From contig JAJJXM010000015.1 in NCBI GenBank assembly GCA_024516155.1, forward strand, positions 124,001 through 188,000: DNA of 64,000 bases, written 5' to 3'. Positions within the stretch are counted from its first letter, which is position 1. Each line of letters opens with the position of its first letter. The notes below the pieces were generated by a model. It saw nothing but the letters and a program-made list of their open reading frames with translations. It did no database searches and was not told the DNA's origin. This DNA is from Pyronema omphalodes (lineage: Eukaryota > Ascomycota > Pezizomycetes > Pezizales > Pyronemataceae). The translations under genes and the position numbers were made by a program. This document shows positions 35,138-44,442 of this stretch, piece after piece.

Positions 35138-36978
35138 GTGTTAGTGACGGAACGGTTATGAAAGGTGGCAATATAGATGGATTATGGTTTTTTTCCTTTC
35201 ACTGGTAGTAGGCGAATTGTTTCTGGTGAAGAAAATAGAGTGAGACACCCGGTGTAAGTTGTGATGGATATCAGTTTTTCATGAAGTATGAAGTAAAAGC
35301 AATGATAGAAAGGGCGAGGTGTCACGCTTGGTGCGCCAAGAACCACAGCTCTGCAGGAGTTGCGGTAGTAGATTAAGTCATAGGCCAATGTTAGAGGTAT
35401 AGATTTAAAGTGCGTTTCATCCTCATATTATACCACTCAAATACAATGATAAGTTTTTAGTCCGGCACCCTGATTATATATCATCGCCCTGGACTTTGTC
35501 CCCTCATATCTCGGCAAATGCCAAGACAACTGCCTTTTATGTACCATCAAAACGTTTTTAGTGTTTATAAAATCCAAATTGGCTATTATGTACAAGACTC
35601 TTAACCCCGCCCTCTTTCTCGGGAAACTGCGAGAGTTGCGGTTATTTGGTCGTTATTCACGAACTTCCAAGTACGCATTTATGCACATAAACATCAATGC
35701 AGTGGTCGGTAATAAGAGAAATATAACAGATCCAACTTAGAAAAATCGCAACGGCGAAACAACTTTCAAACAAACTGAGTGCGGCTATGCCCGAGAGTAA
35801 AAATAGTACTGACCCAGTGCATGAAATTCACGAGCATGGAAAGCTGCATTAACGAGAATACAAAAAGTTCCTGGCTCTTTGGAGCATAGCATAAAGCTTA
35901 CCTAGATATTCCTCATGATACTCTTACCAAAATAGTAGAAGTACCCGACACAGTATAGGTATAAGACCTACCCTACAGGCAACATGTATCTGTGAAAGTG
36001 AAATTTCTACCCTACATACATATTTAAGCATGGAACATTCGAAGGGAAGAATAACGGATAAGCCACAATGAAAGATGGCTTCGGTGATTTGTTATGAAGG
36101 TGCAAAATACATGTCAGATGAAGTCTAGAATCCGGGATATCTAATCTTGGAGAAAATGTGGAGAATCTGAAATGAGTGACATCTTTGGGCGTCTTTTGTT
36201 TTCGGATTGGATAATCAGGTTTTGGCGAGTACTGCTGGGGAAAGAACAAGCATGATTGATATTGTGTACATTGCTTTGGGGAGATAGTAGTCTTGGACAA
36301 TGATATTCAGCATTGATAGCATGGAGATAAATTAAGTATGCTGGGCCTTTTTTTTTTACGACGAGTCGCTTCCCTGTAATGAATATGAAAAACACACACG
36401 ACTGCAGCCCCAATTAAGGTCTCTTCAGGTTTATTATCCACGCAATCGTCACATGATTACCCCGAGATCCTCTACTTCCCCGTCATACAGCCATCTCCAC
36501 AGTGCACTTTCATCTCTCGATACCCTCGCTTCCCAGGGAATGCAACAAAAACAAAACGATAATCGCAAACCCCTCATCAACCCTTTTCTCCAGTAAGTAC
36601 AACATACCCCAGTTAGTAGCTATATCCACCCTCCAAAATCTGCCGTCAAAACCTTACCTAAGCTATCCCCCATCGCCCATCCTCCCCTCTCTCGTCTGAT
36701 GACTGTACCCATCATCATCATCATCATCAAGCCAGTCCTGCACCAAATCTCACCATCACCCCCTTCTGACATCTACCTCCTCATCTTTTCTTTCATCACC
36801 AACAACCATATTCTCAATTCGAGATGTATCGTATATAAACCCCCCCTCCCCACCATTCCCCATCACAACATCCATCCATCCATCCATCTTTCACTCGCCC
36901 ACTCACTCACCCCAATCCCCTACCATCACTCCTTCAATCACCAGCCAGTATCATCATCCACCACAACCACTCCTCACC
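35138..36978. other. noncoding part of units D and E
   Basis: Contains the conserved noncoding blocks of the last unit (about 35.52, 35.89, 36.01 and 36.48 kb) and the E promoter with TATATAAA at 36832. No separate gene is supported. Confidence 0.5.
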
Positions 36979-37455
36979 ATGCAGCCCACCATCCTCCTCC
37001 CGCTCATCCTCGCCTCTTTATCCAGCATAACCCTCGCAGCCCCAGCCCCGGCTCCAGCCGCAGCCGCAGCTGCATCCAATACCTGCCATTGGCATGTTTA
37101 CAACGCCGCCACGAAAGCAACCGATAATAAACTGGTACTTATGCCTGCTGTACAGAGAATGGGAAAGATGCAAATGGGAAACCGAAGTTGAGCTGTAGGA
37201 GTAGTGGTGCTTGTAGGTTATCCCGTCCAGGTGGTAGTGGTTTGAATACCGGACCTCCCCCCACCCTTCACCCCCCCCCCCCACCCCCCCACTTGGTATC
37301 TTGGTATCTTGGTATCCGGGATATAATATACAGACAAAGGAAATGAAGGCTAATCATACATAGTATGCCCAGGAGGATTCGCGAAAACTTGGTGCTGCCC
37401 ATCTGGTGATGTTAGCGCCGGAAACGGATGTCAGAAGAACTTCCTTCAGAAATAA
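36979..37455 (+). pseudogene. small secreted eight-cysteine protein, copy E, frameshifted
   Basis: The gene plan is complete: signal peptide, Ala/Pro spacer, exon 1 (36979-37212), a GTAGGT donor, a 151-bp intron with a C-rich tract, and exon 2 (37364-37455). One A is missing near 37129, where the other copies read AAAACTGG and this one reads AAACTGG. The frame then shifts after about 50 codons and stops early, losing the CC pair and all later cysteines. Everything downstream, including exon 2, is otherwise intact, so the loss is recent or is a base-calling error. Confidence 0.8.
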
Positions 37456-38248
37456 GAAGTAGAAAGAAGAAGTAGAAAGAAGAAGTAGCAAGTTATAGTC
37501 TTCGGTGGTCACTGGTCACTGGTCACTGGTCTATGCCGTATTCCATAAGTAGAAATGATTAGACGGTCAACAAGGCGGAAGTATAGATATAGATGACAGG
37601 ATGATTATATTTTCCTTGCATGGGGAGTGGGCCCTGAGGTATTGGACTGGTAGTTGTTTTCGAGGGGTTGGAAGATGTTTTTTTTTTTTTTGTTTCTTGT
37701 TTCTTATTTTTTTTTTTCTGGGGGGGTTTAGGTTTTGTTTTGTTTTGGTTGGTGGTTAATGGTTGGATGGAGAGATGGAGTCATAGCAAGATATTGGAAT
37801 TGAAGTACTACTTTTATTAGTAACTAGTTGACAAAACCTCCCCCCCCCCCCCCCTCGCCCCCCGAGATTGGATATAGAAAACCAACAGAAATAATTAAAT
37901 AGATCTAAGATAAGTAATTGAATATATATCAATAACGCAATAGATAACAGAAGAATCGCAGAAAACGAAGTGCAGTGAGCTGTGAGGAGTGAGGAGTGGC
38001 GTTGTTATTAATTAACTACTAACCAGCAATAAAAGTTGAGCAAAGATATTCTTGTATGCTGTGGACATTACTATGAACCAGCGTGCTAAGAGCTAGTGGT
38101 CTTCGAGACGCAAGATTGGAGCTTCCATGATCGATCCATGGTCCATCACCGACCCTTTTCAATAAGTTACAAACCGACGTTAATAAATGAGTCAACAAAT
38201 AAATAAACAAGAAATAATAAATAAATAAATAACCCCCCCCCCCCCCCC
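37271..38248. repeat. C-run rich low-complexity DNA
   Basis: Runs of C occur at 37271-37282 (12), 37840-37854 (15) and 38233-38248 (16). T-rich and GAAGTAGAAA-type short repeats occur at about 37.45-37.74 kb. No gene is seen between 37.46 and 41.6 kb apart from repeats and the hAT relic. Confidence 0.8.
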
Positions 38249-38284
38249 TCTCCAGCTCTCAATCATATCCAACAATCCAACACC

Positions 38285-38431
38285 CAATCCTTAACCCACC
38301 CAATCCTTAACCCACCCAATCCTTAACCCACCCAATCCTTAACCCACCCAATCCTTAACCCACCCAATCCTTAACCCACCCAATCCTTAACCCACCCAAT
38401 CCTTAACCCATCCAATCCTTAACCCACCCAA
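38285..38431. repeat. 16-bp minisatellite, about nine copies
   Basis: The unit AATCCTTAACCCACCC is repeated about nine times with very few changes, the last copies reading CCATCC in place of CCACCC. It is not the telomere repeat TTAGGG, although the unit contains TTAACCC. Confidence 0.9.
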
Positions 38432-39382
38432 CCATTCTCGCCAGTGTGTAGAAATTCCCTTCCCTTCCATTACTAATGCAACCCCACAAGCCGCAGACCC
38501 GCAGGCCCGCAGATATCATTAATACTCATCCTGCACCTCCATCCCAAAATCATCATCTGATCCCCAGCAGCGGGCTTTCAATTATTACTCATCATCTCAT
38601 CATCTTAGATTCATAGCTATGATAACTTCATATCTGGCCCTTTAACTTGGAACTTTCAAGCCATAGTTACAGCGGTTACAGTGGTTACAGCGGTTATAGG
38701 TCGATAGTATTTTCGTTTGCGGTTTTTTTTAGGGATAAGTTCCCTTCATAGAGGCTGGACTCAAAGAAAGAAAAAACAGAAAAGCAACTGTTAACGCCAT
38801 TCGTTACCTTCACCTTCACTTTCCGATTGGGATTTTATTATTTAAAGATGAATCGTCGTTGCCCGCGGATTCTGAGTCTTGAGTCCGCGGCTTTCGTATA
38901 TATAGGAAAGATTTTAGATTTCGTCTTGGACTCTTGGGACGGTTGATTGCTATGGGGTTGGTGATGGTGATGGTGATGGTGGAAGAATGATGAATGATGA
39001 TGGAAGACTGATGACTGATGACAGTTTTGGAAACTTAAAAACTTGAAAAAACTTGAAAAACATATATACGATACCAGATATCCAGTAACACCAGCACCGA
39101 CGATACCATCCTGAGATTTATATAGTCCCCCCTAAGTTTTATTGCTTAGAGGAGTTATTTTACAGATACCTCAGACTTGCTGGGATATTCATTGACCCGG
39201 TCTCTGGTGGAGATATATAGCTATCATCTATCATCTATCATCCACGGCATCTATCATCTATCATCTAGGGGAGGGATGGGATGGGTATGCTGATAAGATA
39301 TGATGGTACTGTAACCGAATATCAGTTTCAAGGGATCACAGCGTATAGGTAATCTAGAGCATCCAGGGCCTCCTGGGACCCG

Positions 39383-40195
39383 CAGACCTCCCAGTCGTAC
39401 AACCCACTTCAAAACACAACCAAAACCAACCACACAAACTATACAAACTCTTAAAACTATTAAAACAAGATCACCATACAACGACCCAGTTCACTTTACA
39501 GTTCACTATCAGTAACATACACTGCTTCAACTCCGAAACCAGTCAACTGAACACAAGCCTTGGGGTTCAAACCAGATCAACTGTTCAAACTCCTTGTCCA
39601 GAACAACTGGTTTACGAAGGGATAATAAATATATATCAAATTTCAGCGCATACATGATATGATACATAACAAAATTCTATCCTGATTAAGCTGCTGGAGT
39701 TTAGAAATCTTAAGATTCATAAATAACGCCCTATAATTGAAATTTGAAACTCTCGATGAGAATATGCTCCTATCGTTCGCACCTAGAGTAGCTGCCATAA
39801 TGGAAGATAATGACGGCCTGGTATATATGTATAATGAATCTACTTACGGGTGGAAAATAGCAGCCATCGCGAGAACTGAGATCATATGCTGTTTACCGCT
39901 ATTTTGTCAAGGTTGGGAAACCGGCCTGATAACCAGAAAAGGGTGGATTAAGCAGGGTTGATATATACTGGCAGGCTTGGTTACCGGTGGGTTCAGGTGA
40001 GGGGGGATATATTGTTTATTCCTGCGTACATAACTGGTTCGTGTTCGTCACTTCGGTGGACCCCGTAAAATTGAACTAGCTGTGTATCGGGGATACTGAA
40101 ATTGTAGATACTAACTAAATAATTGTGAATTGTTGGTGATGTTTACTTGGTTTGTGATTTTATATGGTAAACTGCTTATACGGTTGGCGGGTTTG
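39383..40195 (-). mobile_element. decayed copy of the CAGACCTCCC hAT family
   Basis: The left end CAGACCTCCCAGTCGTACAA matches the 3' end of the complete hAT element. The right end, read inward, is CAAACCCGCCAACCGTATAA, a mutated 5' end. Subterminal CAGTTTAC/GTAAACTG words remain. The interior has no usable frame, many stops and many A/T replacements, and no target duplication can be seen at the flanks. This is the oldest of the three copies in the window. Confidence 0.7.
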
Positions 40196-41608
40196 ATCGG
40201 TGTTGGGGTAAAGGAGATTGCAGGTGTGGTTTATTGGTTTTCGGGAATCAGGGTTATGGAATACGGTGCGGTGGGTTTAGGTTTGGGTTTGGGTTTGGGT
40301 ATTGTTAGGAGTTCTTATGTGTCATGTTATGGAAGAAGGGGAAGAAGTGGAATGAGCATGGAAGTAAAAGCTTTTGCACGGGAGATTGGAAGCTGGTATG
40401 TGCCTCCCTATGTAGTTCAAAATAAACTTTCGCTTCTGTATAGGGACCAGATATGTATTTACAAACACTGGTGACTGCACCAAATAAGCATACTACTACT
40501 CGGTGTCTCGGCTTTCATCGAAATAGCGTTTATGGCGGTTAACTTGTATACACGATGATTATTCAGCACTGCCATTTCCTCATGATGATTCCTCGAAATG
40601 TATTCATGGTTTCATACTGTGGCATATATACATCATAACCTTAATTCAAGAAATTCAAATCAAAATCAAAAAACCTCATGACGATGAGATCTAAAAGTAG
40701 AGCAAAAAAATAAATCGGAAATATATATATATAAAGGCAATATCTGGTAAAGGTAAAATATTGGATGGAAGAAGAGTTTAGCGATGGTATATGCATATTT
40801 TTTGTGTTTTTCTCGAATTTTTGGAATGCGGATATACATTTCGGATACAGCCGGGCCTTCAGGCTACAGACACGGCAAGTCCCGATTCCCGCGGGTTCAG
40901 ACTTCAACCCAACTGTTCTTCCACGGGTTCGAACTTCGAACTTCGGAACTTCGGACTTCGTTCAGCTTCTCCGGGGGTTAAGCGAGGTGCTACGGAAAGC
41001 GCTGCTGACTAATCGATTGCCAAGATTTACACCCCACCCCACCACCCACCCCACCCCACCCCCGCCAAAATGCCCGTGCAATTTTCCGTGGCTGGCCGCT
41101 GAGCAATGCTGTGGTAACGCAGAGGAGCTGAGGAGGGGAAGATTGCCGCATTGACCGATGATGATGAAATAGCAAAGTGGAGAGAGTGAGTGGGATGGGG
41201 ATGATCAGAAAGTGGAGGAATGGATTTTCTCCTCAGCACACATGTCTAGACCTGTGGTGAAATGTAAGCAATTCTTATTATCGGTGAAAAAGAAGGCCTT
41301 GCAGGAATATCCAAAGGCAAACTTGGAATGTATTTTTGCTGTAAGACGCTTCACAGCTGTTCTCCGAGCTTCTGTCGGAAACGAATGACTGCAAGCAAGC
41401 AGTTGAGAAGTAACCTAGCGTATCCACGCCCGATGTTCGAATTCGTAAGGCAAAGCCAGCATGAAGGACGCACTCCACCTTCCCTCCCTCCCCCCCTCAT
41501 TTATATTACGAGACTTCCACCCCTCCTCCGACGTAATCCCCTCAAACCAACTCCACCCACAACTTCATCCTCAAAAACCAATCGCAAAAACCAACCCAAA
41601 TTATAAAA
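40196..41608. other. intergenic and SOD1 upstream region
   Basis: Open frames here have no domain. A C-rich stretch with CCCCACCC words lies near 41.03-41.07 kb. The last 120 bp before the SOD1 start is pyrimidine-rich, with CCTCCCTCCCCCC followed by TTATATTA, as expected of a fungal promoter and leader. Confidence 0.5.
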
Positions 41609-42633
41609 ATGGCCAAGGCTGGTACGTTCGATTCTCCGTTCCTCTCTTGCGATACCCCACAATGCGTCATTGGCTTCCGGTGACGATGTGATGCGGCTTC
41701 ATGGTCGGCTGGACGCGCGGGTCTCGGGTGCTGAAGAGCCGATCATCGGTAATGGGAACCGTCTTGCAAACTAGGAGGAGAAGACAGAGAGGGCAGTAAA
41801 GGCGTGCAAAAAGCAAAAAGAGAATATACAAGATCCCGTGTGGAAACGCGGAGGGCGTCTGCTCTTTATACCTTCTTGCTGTCTTACTGTCCGGGGACAC
41901 TGCAGCTTCCCCACTCAAGGCTATCACCCAACGCAGACAGGGTTTCGCCGAGCCTGTCGCATCACAGACACCTTGGGGGACGTCTTTTTGTCGTCCTGCT
42001 ATGTGCTGCTATTCCTATTACTTGTTCTTCCATGTACTACCTTATAGAGACCGCTAACAATGACCTCCTATAGTCGCTGTCCTCCGTGGTGACTCCGGTG
42101 TTTCCGGTGTTGTCAAGTTCTCCCAGGAGAACGAGTCCGCTCCTACCATCATCGAGTACGAGATCCAGCACGTTGATGCCAACGCTCAGCGTGGAATGCA
42201 CATTCACGAGTTCGGTGACAACACCAACGGTTGTACCTCCGCCGGTCCTCACTTCAACCCCCACGGAAAGACCCACGGTGCTCCTTCTGATGAGATCCGC
42301 CACGCTGGTGACCTCGGAAACATCACCACCGATGCCAACGCCGTTGCTAAGGGACGCATTGAGGACTCTATCGTCAAGTTGATCGGACCCCACTCCGTTC
42401 TCGGAGTATGTATACAATGGCCTGTTGATGGGATATGGAATGCTAATTGAGGAACAGCGTACCGTCGTTGTCCACGCCGGAACTGATGACCTTGGAAAGG
42501 GAGGACACGAGCTCTCTGCCACCACCGGAAACGCTGGTCTCCGCCCTGCTTGCGGTATGTCGTGATATATCTTACTCGCAAAGTTCTTGGAAGCTGATTC
42601 TATTTTCTAGGTGTCATCGGAATCACCAACTAA
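41609..42633 (+). CDS. SOD1: Cu/Zn superoxide dismutase
   Basis: Cytosolic enzyme converting superoxide to hydrogen peroxide and oxygen. Four exons are supported: 41609-41621 (13 nt), 42074-42405, 42458-42554 and 42611-42633 (23 nt), all GT-AG, giving 154 aa, the normal length. Signature parts are visible: [20 protein letters not shown] (copper ligands and the disulfide Cys), the FNPHGKTHG and HAGDLGN stretches (zinc ligands), a [20 protein letters not shown] loop, and [14 protein letters not shown] at the end. Methionine replaces the usual Phe or Leu in the G-x-HIH motif. The first intron is about 452 bp, far longer than the others in this window (50-110 bp), and could hold regulatory sequence. 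The first exon encodes only MAKA. Confidence 0.95.
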
Positions 42634-44442
42634 ACAGTTGTAAAACTTTACCCAAATCCTATACCATTCAGCGTGTCTTGTTTATGAAATTCTTGTGGAT
42701 AATTTAGGATAAGGAGTATTGGAAATAAAAAAACATATTTAGTGCAATTACAAGTTGCCAGTGATTGTGAATCGAAGGTGGCTGCAGAAGATGTGACTAA
42801 CCATGACCCATTGGATCTACTTGTCAGCTTGATAACATTCCATTCAGTTACCATAGTTTGAGTCAGCAGAAGCTTCCCCGGAATACAGGATTCAATATGT
42901 CTTCATCTGATAACAGATATCTCGTCGAGACTAATTAACATTGATTGGATACCAGTTACCAGGTTTCAAAACAAAACCCGTAACACAACAGCCCCATCCA
43001 CAGAAGATCCACTCGCCACAGCTCATCTGAAGATCATAGATGCCGTTGATAACTGTTACGCACATTTACCGTGTTGACAGCATCAGCAGATAATATCAAA
43101 TCAATATACATACTAGTAATTGCCATCGGATGTTAACGAATTCAATCTTGATTATTTGTCAGCTTTGGTTTTGCTAATTATGTAGCTTATGATCATGATA
43201 ATGATAATGATATATACTGAAAGCTCCCGTTTCTTAATCTCTTTCCTTCTCTTTTCTGTCCTGCTGTGTTTTCTGACCGGCTGTATTTCTATATTTCAAC
43301 TTCCTGTTAACTTTTCCCGTCAATATATACCCGCCTACTAATTGCAATCCTATCTACCCGCCGAAATATCAATTCTTATCTTATCTTATCTTACAATATG
43401 ACCACCACAACTTCCACCGTCCGAAGTTTAACTGGAATGGCGGCATATCCATGAGGCTCAACCCCCCCCCCCCCCCCCGGCACCGGCGGCTTTCATTAGC
43501 GCGTCAGTCGGGACAGGAAGCTCTAATCCTGGTGCTACGGTCGTGCTACAGTGCTACAGTGCTACGGGAAAATGCTACAGTGTTACGGGAAAATGCTACG
43601 GGAAAATGAAAATGTCATACTTGTCATCTTCTTCAAAATCACCGCCGTGGAATTGTTGTTGCATTTTGGTTTTTTTTTTCGCTTCGTATGCGCGGCAAAT
43701 CGTTGTTGTTGATTACTGGGGATACTGGGGATAGATAGAGGGGATTGGGGATATTGGGGATTGGGGATAGATTGGGGTTGACGGGATATTGAAGGAAAAG
43801 GTAGGGGGTTTGCTGAATTTGCTGGTTGATACTTGGTTGGGAGGAGGTATTTGGGAATTGTTAGGAATTATTAAGGAATACTACTTTCTGGCTACTTTCT
43901 GGCTACTTTCTGGGTAATGTTCCATGACAATTCCTTAACAATTCCATTTCGGAGTTGAAGATTCGTGGCCTCTTTGGGGTGTCGTGTCGTGTGCTGGGAT
44001 CTATGCTTCTACGTATCAACTTCTACTTCTATAAATGCTATACCTCGCCTATAATCCCCATCGCTACTACATACTGTACGTACTGTACTAATAACCCTCC
44101 TCTCCTCGTCTTTGCTTAATAGGTGGCCATTAACCGTATACCACCACCACCACCAGCACCACCAGTAACCGGAACCTCCACTTCTACTTCCTTTCGCAGT
44201 CACCGTCCCGTCACAGCCAGTGCCCGCAACCGCAACAGAACCCCACAACAACAGATCTGGCATCATCTCCATAGATAGCAGACGCCACCTCTGCTCCCGC
44301 CTCCGCCTCTCCCCCCACCACCGACCACCACCCACCACCCCCCCCACCACCCACCCGCCCACCCACCCGCCCACCCACCGGCCCACCCCCCATAAAAAAC
44401 CTGTACCACCCACGATCGTCCGGCACATTCACCACGCAAACC
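42634..44442. other. intergenic: low-complexity DNA and SND1 upstream region
   Basis: Contains a 17-bp C run (43462-43478), short repeats of GCTACAGT and GGGAAAATGCTAC near 43.54-43.61 kb, GGGGATA words near 43.72-43.77 kb, and a CCACCACC/CCCACC-rich stretch at 44.3-44.4 kb just before SND1. A promoter-like CT-rich stretch near 43.2-43.4 kb leads to an ATG with only 18 codons; I do not call a gene there. Confidence 0.55.

Larger units (their letters stand above)
28134..37700 (+). repeat. array of four diverged direct segmental duplications, each carrying one eight-cysteine gene
   Basis: Units begin near 28134, 31604, about 33.7 kb and 35517. Each is recognised by shared noncoding blocks: GCCAAGAC near the start (three units), AGCATAAAGCTTAC (28.48 and 35.89 kb), and a CCTACAT...AAGC.TGGAA.ATT block (28.58, 33.72 and 36.01 kb). 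A CCGCCAC.CAGCC block lies 460-540 bp before each start codon. The units differ by many substitutions and indels, so the array is old, although copies B and C are nearly identical in their coding parts. Confidence 0.75.

Noticed and set aside
38285..38431. Interstitial telomere tract
   Set aside because: The unit AATCCTTAACCCACCC contains TTAACCC but is not (CCCTAA)n; treated as a plain minisatellite.
40130..40474. 114-codon frame beginning inside the decayed hAT copy
   Set aside because: Starts within transposon terminus sequence and runs through GGTTTG repeats; no domain.
43398..43454. Promoter-like CT-rich leader followed by an ATG
   Set aside because: The frame stops after 18 codons and no exon continues it convincingly; a C run follows. 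Possibly a relic.
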